Shown here: piece by piece, positions 1-11,284 of the stretch
How the letters are laid out: each line of letters opens with the position of its first letter
Numbering within the stretch: the stretch's first letter is position 1
Assembly (NCBI GenBank): GCA_030280995.1
Contig: JASXTE010000014.1
Coordinates: 19,847,650-19,911,649 of the forward strand
Direction of reading: 5' to 3'
DNA: 64,000 nt
Origin: Hemileia vastatrix
Lineage: Eukaryota; Basidiomycota; Pucciniomycetes; Pucciniales; Zaghouaniaceae
Translations under genes and position numbers: made by a program
Notes under the pieces: model-generated
The model's input: the letters and a program-made list of their open reading frames with translations, nothing else
The model's database searches: none
What the model was told of the DNA's origin: nothing

Positions 1-1214
1 TATCTCTAATTCACTTATTCTATTCTTCTTATATTCTACTTACAAAAAAGTCTCTCTCTCTCTATCAAATACTCCTCCTTTTATGTTTTTCCAGTACTCA
101 AGACACAGTTCCCTAGTGGATCTTCAGCACTGGCTCTAGCGCCACATTAGTAAAACAATAATTAAGCTATTAGTAAACTACGTACACTGCTTGTAGAAAC
201 TAAAGCGCCTAAAACATATCCTATGATTACTAACACTAGTATTAACTTATTTCACTCATACTCCACATATGCGCTTTTGACTATACCTTTGATATGTTTC
301 AGCGCTACTTTCAGGTTTGACCCATTCTAACGCTGATCCTAGTTGCCTTGACTCTTGGGTAGTTTTGTGATTGAGTCCCCACTCTCCTTTCTTTAATACT
401 AAGTTCATAGTTCTGACGATTCACTTAACTAGTTAGCCTCCTTTATTACCTGCTTCAGTAAGTTTACCCAACTAGCCGTGGTGCAGTATACTATGCACTT
501 GAGTTGTCCTTAAGCCATAACTCCTTCCTTAATGTGTAACACACAATTATTGGAAAATCCAAATCCATATTTTTCAGCGCTTGCAGTCCTAAATCAATAA
601 CACACTATTCCCCATTGTGTGGTATATCTCACTGCAAAATCCAAGTGCACCGACCCTTAATCCTTTTACGCGCTTCCATTTCTTTGTTCTTTGAAACACA
701 CAAATACATATTATATTTTAGCACTACCTACTGCGCTAACTCCCTTTGTCCTTCCTGGAATATGCGCGCTGATTGGTCTAAAATTATGCTACCTGCAAGG
801 CGCGTACCACAACGGTGATTGGAGAAGCAGGATTAATTTTAAATATTTTATTATTAAACAAAAAATGAAGTTGAAAAGGTCTAGATATTAATTTTTGGTC
901 ATATTTATTAATTTCATGGGTCATATGATTTTTTACAGCCGCAAAATTAAATTTAATGAAATTCAAGAAGCTCAAGAAACTTTTGGAATTTTCCCTGAAT
1001 TTTTACTTTTTTTCTTATATTATTAATTGAATTTTAAAGATTTATTAAATTATTTATGTTTTTCAAAAATTACTTAACTTTAATGAATTTTTACAGGGTG
1101 AATAGAGCTTTTCAGACTACGAGAAATAGTTAGGAATGTTAACGAGAAGTAGCTCTATCTTGTGTAATTTTTCTAGATTTTTTCTTATTGATTTAAGGTT
1201 TTAAATTGAGTCTG
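1..1214. other. No gene seen; GCGC-rich intergenic stretch
   Basis: I find no convincing coding sequence here; open frames are short and of low complexity. Between about 138 and 805 the tetramer GCGC occurs around nine or ten times, often as AGCGC, in otherwise AT-rich DNA. A short CT microsatellite lies near 51-65. The stretch could be an old, unrecognised repeat. Confidence 0.5.
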
Positions 1215-1291
1215 GAGGTCCGGACGAGCTCCGTACAAACTCTGGATGAACTCCAGACAAGCTCCGGACAAGCTCTGGCTGCGCTTCAGAG
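1215..1291. repeat. 11-bp tandem array, seven diverged units
   Basis: Seven consecutive 11-bp units read in register, for example GAACTCCAGAC at 1248-1258 and AAGCTCCGGAC at 1259-1269. The units diverge from each other but the phase is kept across all 77 bp. The GC content is far above the surroundings. An array with the same period and a similar core lies inside the MITE at 11024-11284. A period of 11 cannot be protein coding. Confidence 0.75.
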
Positions 1292-2569
1292 GGAAAAGGG
1301 GTACGTGACTTATTATTATGCATATAAGGCTGTAGACTCGAAATTATTCAAGGGGGGATGAATAATATAACAGATTATAACAACCATTATTCATATTTTT
1401 CTTTTTTCAACAAAATAATTAATCATTTATAATACCCTTATAAAATAACAATTTTACATAACACTTTATATATTTTACTCAAAAACTCTTAAACATTAAC
1501 ATATAGGGTATCATTAGAAAGGTCTCACCTCCAGGGACTCATTTATAGTATCTGTTCTCAAAAATTATTAAAATCTAAAAACATTAAAACTACTTTCTTT
1601 TAAAATATTGTATCTGGTGTAACTTTATTTTTACATTTCAGTTGTTTTGCACAGAAGAACCACTCAATCATCCTAACAAGCGTTAATTAGACAGGCTTTC
1701 ATTCTTTATTATTATCAAGTAGACTTTTAAGCTTATTGATCTAAAAAACTCACAAATTCATTTAGAGGGACAGGGTTTTCTCTGATTATCCAACTCCTTC
1801 GGATCCTGCTTACAGCAAGGTGACTGTAAGAGTCTACCTACAGCGCAACTGAAGGGTCATTAAATTGCAGGAAAATATAGGCTCTCTGCGCACAAATTTT
1901 TAGGGAAGTATGGATATACAAGCTGTGGTAAGTAAAGAATAGAGGAAAATGTGTTCTAAATTATGGGATAAGAAGATATGGTACGTACTTTTGAAAATTA
2001 TGGTTAGTTCTAGACCCATAATACGGAGTTGGGAAGCAGAAATAAGCAATGGCATGAAAATCACACTTAGATAAGAGTGATACCTTTTGGGAGAATCTGT
2101 GTCTGCCCAAGGTGATGAAAAACACATCAAAGAAAGAAGGTAGTGCTAGGAAGACAAATAGGTTGTGAGTAAGACTCAAAGAAGGGTTAAACAAGTAAGA
2201 TCCAAAATAGGGAAGTCATTTCATTAGTGTGGATGGTTTCACTATTAGTAGGGACTCATGTGGTTTGCCTGGTTTATACAATAGATATGAAGCTGGTACA
2301 GTACCTATTATTAAGTCAGGAATATAAAGGAACATAGGGTATGTACTGTAAAGTGGAGCATCAGGCGCTAATAGTTGTTCTTGTCTAGATGTTTCAGGAA
2401 ATATTAGATAACAAATTTACATAGCTTATTGAGATACATAGTTACTGTTTGATATTTTTTATTAGCACTAAACTTGTGTAGGAAAGCCAGTAGGGGAAGG
2501 AAACATAGGAAAGGGGCACTGAACATACAAATTTATATAAAAGCACTCACTTTTAAAAGTGAAGAAAAA
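1292..2569. other. No intact gene; possible faint RNase H remnant
   Basis: No intact gene is visible. On the plus strand around 2340-2460, a translation with two in-frame stops (VEHQALIVVL, then a MFQEILDNKFT-like stretch) weakly resembles a retrotransposon RNase H segment. The resemblance is too weak to annotate as a gene. The rest is AT-rich with short open frames only. Confidence 0.3.
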
Positions 2570-2980
2570 AGAAAAAAATAAAGTAGATATTTTTGATATA
2601 GATAAAAGAGAAATAGATATATTTTTTTTTTTACATAACGGGTGTGCATACCAGAAGTATCACTGTAGAGTTATTTTATTGCTACAGTAACGATAGTATT
2701 ATATAGAGTGCTTCAAGAGGGAGTGACTGAGAATAGATCTAGCCAACAGATTGATTACTTATATTAAAATATATTTCCCCTTTTTCTTTAAAAGATCTCT
2801 ACAAACTTATCCTACTTTCTTCTCCAATAAATTTAGATAACCAAACTTATAATATGTGCTTTCACTGTCTTTAAAATTAGAGTGGAGGGTGCTTCTTTTT
2901 TTAATTCTTTAAAAGAGAAGAACCAACCCATCTTGGATTGTGTCTATAGCTTATTATTATAGAACATTTTTCTTTCTACA
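2570..2980 (+). repeat. 5' LTR of the Gag-protease element
   Basis: About 410 bp repeated with high similarity in direct orientation at 5772-6187. Both copies end in TTTCTTTCTACA. The 5' boundary is uncertain because both copies start within an A-rich run. The sequence right after the end, ATTGGTGCCCCAACAGTGGC, sits where a primer-binding site belongs; I cannot assign the tRNA. Confidence 0.8.
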
Positions 2981-3215
2981 ATTGGTGCCCCAACAGTGGC
3001 AGCCAGATTGTAAGTTTGGTTATTATTTTGTTTTTCAGGGTTTTGTCAAAGAGGATGTAATTAAGCTGGAACTTCAATGGAAGAGTCATAGGGTCTACAA
3101 CAAGTGTATTGAGCCATTTTCAGAGGATAGCGTAGGGCTGTATTAGAGAATATAGTTGGTATAATCTTTTAGTGCTTATTTGTTTTTTTTATTATTTTAG
3201 TAGTTAAAATGTAGA

Positions 3216-5442
3216 ATGGAACCTACAGCTACTACTTCTAAAGCTACTCAGGAGAGGGAAAAATTACCCAATTCTATGGAATTGATACAGCCTAAGGTTT
3301 TGAAAATTATTAGGTGCAAGGATGAAAGCTTGCAGTTTACTGGAATTAACACTCAAAAGTCTTTGAGGAGGTTTGAGCAAGCAGTGGAAGTACATGGAGC
3401 ATCAGATTATGATATGGTGCATCAGGTGTTATTTTTTGTCACAAATTAATGTAAAGACAATCTAGAGGAACTGGATGGTCATGAGAAATGCAACTGGACA
3501 GCGCTGAAATCAAAGATGTTAAAGAGATGGCCTAAACTAACTGAGGAAACTAGGTATACAATCAAGGATCCAGATGTCTTTTTAAATAGGGAAAAAGCTA
3601 AAGGGGGTGTGAGAGACCCTAAAGATTTTAAAAAATTTTGACAAGAATTTGATCAAGTAGTAGATTACTTGGTCAGTAATGAAGACTTTAGTGATACTAT
3701 TGCATTTTTACCTTGGGTTTGTGAGGGGCTAGTGCCTGAGGTTGAATATTGGGCAAAAAGGCACCTTGATAACAAAGGAAAATTGGTTAGGAAGAGGAAT
3801 GGGGACTATAAGTATCCAGGGTTTGAGGAAGTGAAAATGGCTGTGGAAGTAGAATTGAAGTTGTGTCAGGTAGAACGCCAAGAAGCCAGGTTTTCTTTAG
3901 AGGATGTAGAGGTAATAGAGGTTTTGCCTAGTACTGGATCACCTTCCTCAGTGTCAACTCCAAAATCAAAGGCAATGTCACAGGATTCAAATTAAGTGAT
4001 GGAAAGAGTTGAAGAGTTGGAGAAGAAGTTTAGTGAAGTGGCTAAGCCCAAGCCTAGATTTACTCCTCAACCGTCACAGTTTTTCTCTATGGTATGTTAT
4101 TATTGTAATAAAGAAGGTTATACATGGATAAGGTGTAATGTGCTTCAGAAAGACAAAGAAGACAAGGTAGTCTTTGAGGATTGGACATCTTTAATGTTAG
4201 AGGAAGTAAAAAATCTTGTTATGGATAAGGATCAAGGGATAAAAGCCAAGGCCATTGATCATATTAACAAGAAAGCTATGAAGGTCAAGTCTAGTAAGGG
4301 CAAGGAGCCTGCAGATAAAAACTCAAAGTCAGTAAATTTTTCAGTCACTTGTGCAGTATTGGATTTCAAGATTAAAGAGGGGGTGGTTGCAGTGCCACTC
4401 ACTAAAGTTCAGTTGGAGATGTTTCCAGCCAAACACAAGAAAATGGCTCCACCAGCTTTTATTAGGCCAAGAAAGGCTGGCACCAAGTATGCAAATCCAG
4501 ATGACATCAAGGAGGTAGGGTATACTACAAGAGAAAATACACCAGTACCACCTGAGGATGTGGAAATGGAAGATGAATCTGAAAATAAAATGGATTATGA
4601 TATGGATCAGCATATCAAAGAACAGCTGTTAGAGGAGACAGAGGTAGTTCAGCAAAGAGCAGTACCAGAAGAAGGGATTCCTGGAGTAAAGCATCATACT
4701 CCAAAGAATCCGCCAGGTAAGGCCAAAGCTGGAGCAAAGGCAACTCAACCAAAATGGAGGATTCAGCTCCCAGTTCATGCAGAATATCCTAGGGCAGCTG
4801 AAGATTTAATTTCAGAATGTCTTAAAACAACAGTTTCAGTGCCGTTGGGGGTGTTAACAGCAGTAGCGCCATACTTAGTGAATGAAATAGTAAATTAATG
4901 TAGAAAGAAAAGAGCTTCAAATTGTGTTGAGTATGATTCAGCGGAACATTCATTTCAACAAGTTGTGGGACTATCAAGAGTTCCACACTATGCAGGGCCA
5001 TTAGGGTATTTAATGGTTACAATTAATGGGAAACAGATGAGAGCACTGGTAGATACTGGTTCTCAGATCAATGTAGTTTCTGCAGAGGACTCTGTGTATT
5101 TACGTTTGCCAGTAAAAGTTGGCAAAGGAACTGTGGCAGGTATTTGAGGTGGTAGCTGAATATGTGAAGACGCAAGTTGTGGGAGCATCAAGATATTTAC
5201 ACTTTTATTTTTCTATGGGTGTAGTAAAACCAGTTTTGGGAAAACAATTTTTGATGGATTATTCTGCAACAATAGATTATTGTTTGAATAAGACTATAGG
5301 GATTAGGATTATTTGTGATGATGGTATTCCAGTAATAGAAGTCTTAGTAGTGCCTAAGGATGGTTTCTGGGAAACTAAGTATGTTGGATCTGTGAGTTTG
5401 GAGAAAGAAAGAGAGTTTTATGAGGATGAAGGAAATGGGTGA
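3216..5442 (+). pseudogene. Gag-protease polyprotein, decayed
   Basis: One reading frame runs from the ATG at 3216 to 5147, interrupted by stops at 3447, 3639, 3993 and 4896, then shifts by one base near 5140 and continues to 5442. The N-terminal part resembles Gag of fungal Ty3/gypsy elements (a fold segment with ASDYDMVHQVLFF, about 3390-3440). A zinc-knuckle remnant, CYYCNKEGYTWIRC (about 4096-4137), has Tyr where the zinc-binding His should be. The retropepsin site ALVDTGSQINVVS lies at about 5044-5082, and a second protease segment ending GKQFLMDY follows. No reverse transcriptase, RNase H or integrase lies between it and the 3' LTR, so this is a nonautonomous or internally deleted copy. 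The four stops and one frameshift indicate it is dead. Confidence 0.75.
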
Positions 5443-5771
5443 CCACCAGGGAGGGGCTGGCATTCTAGGTATTACTATCTCCCAGAGTGAGAAGAACCCA
5501 GATAGTGATCAGTCATTCCAAGAAGGGATGCATAAAGTGGGGCTTCACAGGTTTCTTGGTAATACTACTATAGAGTTTATTGTGCTTGGACTTTTTAATT
5601 TCTTTGATTATGGGTTTTATTGTGCTTTTATTATAAAGAAAAGAGAAAAATATGATTTAGGTACAACTTGGAGTTATATTAGAAAAGTTCTAATATTATG
5701 TAATGAGGACAGAAGCTGGCTCTTTCTAGCGTCAAAGTAAAAAAAATAACAAAAAATAAAAATAAAAAAAG

Positions 5772-6187
5772 AGAAAAAAAATAGAGTAGATATTTTTGAT
5801 ATAGATAAAAGAGAAATAAATATACTTTATAATTTTTTACATAATGGATGTGCATACCAGAAGTAGCACTGTAGATTTATTTTATTGCTAAAGTAAGGAT
5901 AGTATTAGATAGGGCACTTAAAGAGGGAGTGACTGAGAATAGATCTAGCCAACAGATTTATTACTTATTTTAAAATATATTTCCCCTTTTTCTTTTAAAG
6001 ATCTCTACAAACTTATCCTACTTTCTTCTCCAATAAAATTTACATAACCAAACTTATAATATGTGCTTTCACTGTCTTTAAAATTAGAGTGGAAGGAACT
6101 TCTTTTTTTTATATTTTAAAAGAGAAGAACCAACCCATCTTGGATTGTGTCTATAGCTTAGTATTATAGAACAGTTTTCTTTCTACA
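5772..6187 (+). repeat. 3' LTR of the Gag-protease element
   Basis: Direct repeat of 2570-2980. It is preceded by an A-rich purine stretch (5741-5785) in the place of a polypurine tract. It ends in TTTCTTTCTACA. The flank after it, ATGAA, may correspond to GTGAA before the 5' LTR, but this is not a clean target duplication. Confidence 0.8.
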
Positions 6188-6310
6188 ATGAATATATAAT
6201 TTTTAAAAGCAATTGGCCAAGAAATAATTGAGTGATCCTATGCTTTGGAAGATAAAAGCCTAGATAATCATTAGATAAGTGTTTATAATGCCTTATTCTC
6301 TAATCATGCA

Positions 6311-6840
6311 ATATAAAAACATGAAATAAATTAAGTGAAATTTGAAAAAAGGCTCAACTTTTAAGGTCAAAATCTCAGCAACCACTGAACCAAATTCAAA
6401 CCCATTTGTGGGAAATGAAAGATAGGCTTCAGGAAAATATTCAGTTAAAGGAAATGTGATTGAAAGAAACCTAACCCTAATGCATACATAAAAAAATGAA
6501 ATAAAAAAAATAAATTGGGAAAAGAAGGCTCAACTTTTAAGGCCAAAATCTCACCAACCACTAAACCAAATTCAACCCTATTTGTGGAGAATAAAAGATA
6601 GGCTTCGGAAGAGTCTTCAGCTAAAGGACATGTTATTTAAATAAACCTAACCCTAATTTGTTACATAAAAACATGAAATAAAAAAAATAAATTGTGAAAA
6701 AAAGGCTCAACTTTAAAGGTCAATATCTCAGCAACCACTGTACCAAATTCAAATCTGTTTGTGGGAAATGAAAGTTAGTCTTCATGAAAATCTTCAATCA
6801 AAAGTAAAGTAGATTTAAATAAACCTAAACCTAATTCCAA
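6311..6840. repeat. Three tandem copies of a 177-bp unit
   Basis: The marker GGCTCAACTTT starts at 6351, 6527 and 6704, giving spacings of 176 and 177. Each unit also carries AAATCTCA(G/C)CAACCACT and an AACCTAACCCTAA-like end, best preserved at 6468-6480 and 6644-6656. The unit has no coding potential. The CCTAACCCTAA piece looks like two degenerate telomere repeats. Confidence 0.85.
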
Positions 6841-7619
6841 GTCTAAATTTTAAAATTTTACAAAAACTTGAAAAGTGGTAATGGAGATGAGAACAAGAAG
6901 AGTTTAATAAGTCCAATGTTATCTAGATAAGAGTCATGCATATATTTAAGTATGAAATTTTCATAAAAGGAAAGAGATATCATATAGGCATGAAAAAAAG
7001 GAGATGAAACTTTCCTTGATTGAAAAGTAGGAAAAATAGAGTGAGAAAGATTGGGGTTAGAATTTAGGGGAAATTGAATATGGAGTAAGTGAAATGCATA
7101 AAGAATGATCAATGTATGTGTTTTAATGACATGGAACCAAAGAAAATTGAAATAGGGGAAAAGGGGGATAATGACTATCCCAAGGAGGGATGAAGAGTAA
7201 GGTGGTGAATTTAAAAAAAAAGAAAAGATGAAAAGAAAAAAAGGTTAATTATACCACAAAAATCAAAAATAACCACTTAAAAAAAAATATAGATACAAAA
7301 ATGAAAAAAAAAATTAATTAGCAATCAAAAAATTAAAAAATGCATAAAATTACTTACCTGGTGAGATGAGATGAGAAAATAAATAAAACCAAATTGTTTG
7401 AGGCATGATTGAGGAGAGGAGGAAAGGATATGAGGGATGAATGAATAAAAAGAAACAGTGAAAAATTATGCGATTGCAGAAAATATGCAATTTCATGTTG
7501 AGCTGGTGAATGAAAACAAATGAGAAATCCAAAAAAGTGACATTCAGCATTAATTCAAAATAAAAATGATTATGCAAAAAACAAAAATACCAAACCAAGT
7601 GAGTAAAGCACACAAGCTG
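6841..7619. other. No gene; A-rich outer part of Harbinger inverted repeat
   Basis: No coding sequence is supported. From about 7190 the sequence is the inverted counterpart of 9700-10100 downstream of the plus-strand Harbinger copy. For example, the outward splice-donor-like AGGTAAGTA at 7351-7359 (minus) mirrors CAGGTAAATC near 9970 (plus). Confidence 0.5.
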
Positions 7620-7965
7620 AAAATCTGGAGAGTATGAAAAAAAAAATCAAAAGGGTTGTGTTTCAAAATGTTGGAGGGTGATTGGCATAATGAAAGAGTG
7701 TATGCTGGTGAAAAGAATGTTTTGTTATTCAATGGAGGGGAGAGCTGGTGCAGGTTTGGAATCCTCTTCTTCATAAAGATCATTGAAAGGACATATAAGC
7801 TAAAGCGTCTTCCAAACCCAAGTCAGAATCAGAGTCAGCAGCTAAAGTTAAAGTGATAGCATTCATAGCAGATTGAATTTGTTTCCTAGTGGAGAGATGC
7901 TTCATTATTGTCAGTAGAAGGTTTAGGTGATTAGTGGGAAGTGGGAAGTGGTAATTTGCCACCAA
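7620..7965 (-). pseudogene. Harbinger transposase, internal-deletion derivative
   Basis: Read on the minus strand, the first roughly 45 codons (MKHLSTRKQ... EDALAYM) match the N-terminus of the plus-strand transposase at 8426. The sequence then jumps directly into the C-terminal region of the same gene, marked by the shared ATGATCTTTATGAAGAAGAG. About 1 kb of the transposase, including the whole DDE domain, is missing. It lies head to head with the longer copy. This is the usual way a nonautonomous derivative forms; it cannot make a transposase. Confidence 0.75.
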
Positions 7966-7998
7966 ATGGGCAGGTGAGGTGTGTAGATATAAAAAAAT

Positions 7999-8120
7999 TT
8001 TATGTGTTTACTACAAAAATTAAGTAGAATAGAGTGAAGAGACACATAAGGATGAGAAAAAAATTTATGTGTTCACCACCAAATTCAAGTAGCATAGAGT
8101 GAAGAGACACATAAGGATGG
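7999..8120. repeat. 60-bp direct duplication
   Basis: Two adjacent copies of about 60 bp, each containing ATAGAGTGAAGAGACACATA. They lie in the 5' flank of the minus-strand Harbinger derivative and are absent as a duplication from the plus-strand copy, so the duplication arose after the two copies diverged. Confidence 0.7.
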
Positions 8121-8425
8121 CATCTGCAATTATATTTCATGTGATTTTCTTAAAAATTAATCATGGATGTGATGAGGTAGGGATCAGAAATTAGAAATAG
8201 AAATTGGGGTATAAGAGGTAGGATAATGAATTATTGTGTAATCCTTGGATTTTTAGATAGCCACATGACTTATAATTGCTGATACCATCCTTAATTCTTT
8301 CCTCACTCTATTCTACTTAATTTTTGTGGAAAACACTTGAATTTTTTTTCTATCTACACACCCCAACTGCACATTTGGTGGTGAATTCTCATTTCCCTGA
8401 TCACATAAGCCTTCCACCAACAACT

Positions 8426-9687
8426 ATGAAAAACCTCTCTACTAGACAGCTACTGCACTCAAATATGAATTATATTGCTTTACTTTTAGTTCTCCATTAT
8501 AAATCAGACTCTAATTTGGAAGATGCTTTAGCCTATATGTATTTTCTTTCCAAAAAGTGTTACATAAACCCAAGGGGGCCAAATCTTCATCATTATCCCA
8601 GATATGATCTCCGCTCCATTCTCAACATTCCTCAACTAAACTTCACTCAACTATTTGAAGCTTCACCTGATTCTTTCTTCAAACTTTATCAACTCGACTC
8701 TGAACATCCTATATTTCATAACAATTCTCAAAATAAACAGTGTGATCCTGCTATTCAACTTGCTGTTGCACTATGTTTCTTTGGCTCAAATAGAAATGGT
8801 GCTGCTGTAAGACGTTTGAATAATCTCTTTAAGATAGGATATGGTTCAATGATATTATACACCAAGTGCTGTATGATTTCTATCCTTTCCCTCAAGTCTC
8901 AAACACTTGCTTGGCCAACTCCACAACAGAGACTTGAATAATCTCAAGTAATGCAAGCCAAAGGTTTCCCTGGATGTGTAGGTTTTGTTGATGGCGCAAC
9001 TATACCTTTGAGTCAAAAGCCTTCTCATGATGGCAACCATTTTTTTGATTGAAAAAAATGTTTCTTCAAAAGTTTCTCCAATTTCAAATCTTTCATAAAC
9101 TAACTTTTTATCTTCTTTGTAGATACTCTATTGCTATTAAACTTGTCTGTGATGTCAACAAAAAGTTTATTGCTTTTCATAGTGGCTGCCCTGGCTCATG
9201 TAATGACTCTTCTATCTTCCAAATAATGAGGATTTCTCAAAGTCCTGACTCATACTTTTATGAATCTCAGTACCTCCTTTCAGACTCAGCATATGCAAGT
9301 GGAAAGTACATTATACCTGCTTTCTGTGGTGCAACTTTAGAAAATGACCCCAAAACCACCTTTAATTATCACCTTGCCTAATAAAGAGTACCAATTGAAC
9401 ATGCTATTGGTATTTTAAAGGGAAGATTTTACTAGTCTCTGGGAGCTCAGAATCCAATTTCAAAAAAAATTGGAGACCAAAACTGCAAATCATTGGATAA
9501 TGACTTGCTTCATACTCCACAATATCCTAGCTGATTTAAAGGATGAGTGGAATGATCTTTATGAAGAAGAGGATTCTGAACCAGCACCAGCCCTCCCCTC
9601 CCTTGAATCACAAAACATTCATTCAACCGGCATATTCTCTGTTATTATGCCAATCACCCTCCACCATTTTAACAACCAACCCTTTTA
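8426..9687 (+). pseudogene. PIF/Harbinger DDE transposase, decayed
   Basis: The conceptual product is a PIF/Harbinger transposase (DDE_Tnp_4 type), which excises and inserts the element. An N-terminal helix-rich region contains PAIQLAVALCFFGSNRNGAA. Catalytic landmarks follow in order: GFVDGATIPL (first Asp, about 8982-9011), GCPGSCNDSSIF, LLSDSAYASG (second Asp), and RVPIEHAIGILKGRF (the Glu region), then WIMTCFILHNIL and an acidic tail ending at 9687. A candidate intron ends at CTTTGTAG before 9121. Damage includes frameshifts near 8860 and 9460 and stops such as the TGA at 9049, where the family has Trp. I chose the ATG at 8426 because it aligns with the start of the minus-strand derivative. 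Family assignment is firm; the exact exons are not. Confidence 0.8.
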
Positions 9688-10129
9688 ATTTTTTGATTTA
9701 ATACTCTCAAAATGTCCACTTTGTGTACTTTATTCACTTGGGTTGGTATTATTTTGTTGGATATTCATTTTTATTTTGAATTTATGGTGAATATCTCTTT
9801 TTTGGATGGCTCATCAGTTTTCTTTCACCAGCTCAACATGAAATTGCATATTTTTTGAAATCAAATATTTTTTCAGTGTTTCTTTTTTTCATTCTTCACT
9901 CATATCCTTTTCCTCCTCTCCTCAAACATCCCTAAAATATTTTGGTTGCATTTTTTTGACTCATCTCACCAGGTAAATCATTTTTTTCATTTTTGTTGAA
10001 TTTTTTTTTTTGCTTTTTTTGTTTTTTTTGTAAGTGCTCATTTATTTATTTACAAGGTTAAAATAATTTTTTTTGTTATTTCTCTTCATTTTTTCTCTCT
10101 TGTCCTTCTCTTTTTTCCTCCTTTCCCTC

Positions 10130-10740
10130 CTTCTTGACTGCCTCAATCCCCCCTTTCCCCCCTTATTCTCTTCCTCACCCCTCATTTCTCACCTTTCCCC
10201 CCTTTTATCCCCTTTAGGCACCCCCTTTTCCCCCTTTGGGCACTCTTTTCCCCCCTTTACCCCCTTTTACCCCCTTTAGGCTGGCTCACAACACTCCCCC
10301 TTTGTCATCCCTCTCCCCTCCCCTCCTCCTCTACCCCTTTATCCCTTTCCCCCCCCCTCTAACCTGGCCCTCCACCCTCCATTTCATAGCAAAAAAATTG
10401 CTTAGAAATTTGTTTAGTAATAAAAAATTGGTGAAGCTCCAATTTTTTATTAGTAAACAAATTATAAAGTGATTTTTTAGCTACTTAAAGTGGGGAGGAG
10501 GCATGATGAGAGGGGAGGGGGGGGGAAGGGATGAGGGGGGATAGAGGGGAGGGGTAGAAGGGGGACAGTGGGGAGGGGGGAGGGGGGAGGGTAGTAGTGT
10601 TGTGAGCCAGCCTAAAAGGAGTAAAAGGGTGTAAAGGGGGGTAAGGGGGTTTTGAGGAGATCATGAAGGAGGAGGGGGGGTTGAGGACACCAAAAAGAGG
10701 TAAATGAGGAAGACAAAGAGGGGTAATATGGGAGTATGTA
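10130..10740. repeat. Large foldback with C-rich and G-rich arms
   Basis: The left arm (about 10130-10380) is strongly C/T-rich and the right arm (about 10490-10740) is its diverged reverse complement. A clean anchor is TTTAGGCTGGCTCACAACACT (10275-10295) against its complement at 10596-10616. The centre is an AT hairpin at 10409-10461 with a stem of about 23 bp, one mismatch and a 7-nt loop. The open frames in it are low-complexity shadows. Confidence 0.8.
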
Positions 10741-11023
10741 AAAGAAAATTTACATTATTTTGTTGTTTTATTTTTTTTATTTTTTACAGAATATTATATA
10801 TATATAAAATTACAGTTCAATCTGAATCAAAAATAAATTTGGTGTGTTTATAATTTTTATTTTTATTTTTGGGAATACTTTTTTGAATACTTTTTTTTTT
10901 GGTTTAAATTTTTGATTATAATTTTTTTTAATCATTTTTCTTTCAAGGAGTTTAGGCAATATATCTTACACCAAATAACTTTCAAAAATCTTTTTTTTTG
11001 TTGGGAAATAATTTTACTGATGT
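10741..11023. other. AT-rich spacer, no gene seen
   Basis: T-rich sequence with a short TA run near 10795-10806. I see no coding or structural signal. Confidence 0.4.
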
Positions 11024-11284
11024 CACTACGCAATATAGGGGGTGGACTTGCTAGCAAGTCCTCAACCTGAACTCAGATGGAACTCAGATGGAACTCAGAC
11101 TGAACTCATACTGAACCCATACTGAACTCTACTTGAACACCCACCTAAAACTGTTCTGCTGAGTGGTGTTCATCCCTGATTGTATGGTTCCTTTATCAAT
11201 AGCTCAATGTGTGTTCAATCTATGGTGAGTTTGGGTCCAAGGTTGCGGACTTGCTAGCAAGTCCGCCCCCCATATTGTGTGGTG
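11024..11284. mobile_element. MITE-like element, 261 bp, with inner 11-bp array
   Basis: Terminal inverted repeats of about 38 bp lie at 11024-11061 and 11247-11284 and differ at only a few positions. The inner 18 bp of each, GGACTTGCTAGCAAGTCC, is itself a perfect palindrome. TGT flanks both sides and could be a 3-bp target duplication. The interior has no coding capacity but carries six 11-bp repeats at 11070-11135. The superfamily is not certain; a 3-bp duplication would suit PIF/Harbinger. Confidence 0.8.
11070..11135. repeat. Six 11-bp tandem repeats inside the MITE
   Basis: Units such as AACTCAGATGG (11070-11080 and 11081-11091), then AACTCAGACTG and AACTCATACTG, repeat in strict 11-bp phase. 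The core GAACTC is shared with the array at 1215-1291. Confidence 0.85.

Larger units (their letters stand above)
7340..8130. repeat. Left arm of Harbinger inverted repeat
   Basis: This arm is the reverse complement of 8280-8530 followed by 9540-9975, with the intervening transposase core missing. Matching landmarks include the segment with AAGTAGAATAGAGTGA (about 8019-8034) against TCACTCTATTCTACTT (8303-8318). A unique spacer of about 150 bp separates the arms. Confidence 0.75.

Noticed and set aside
2230..2460. Possible RNase H remnant
   Set aside because: Only a short stretch with two stops resembles the family; not enough to call a gene.
10073..10472. Pro/Ser/Leu-rich open frames
   Set aside because: Low-complexity translation of the C-rich foldback arm.
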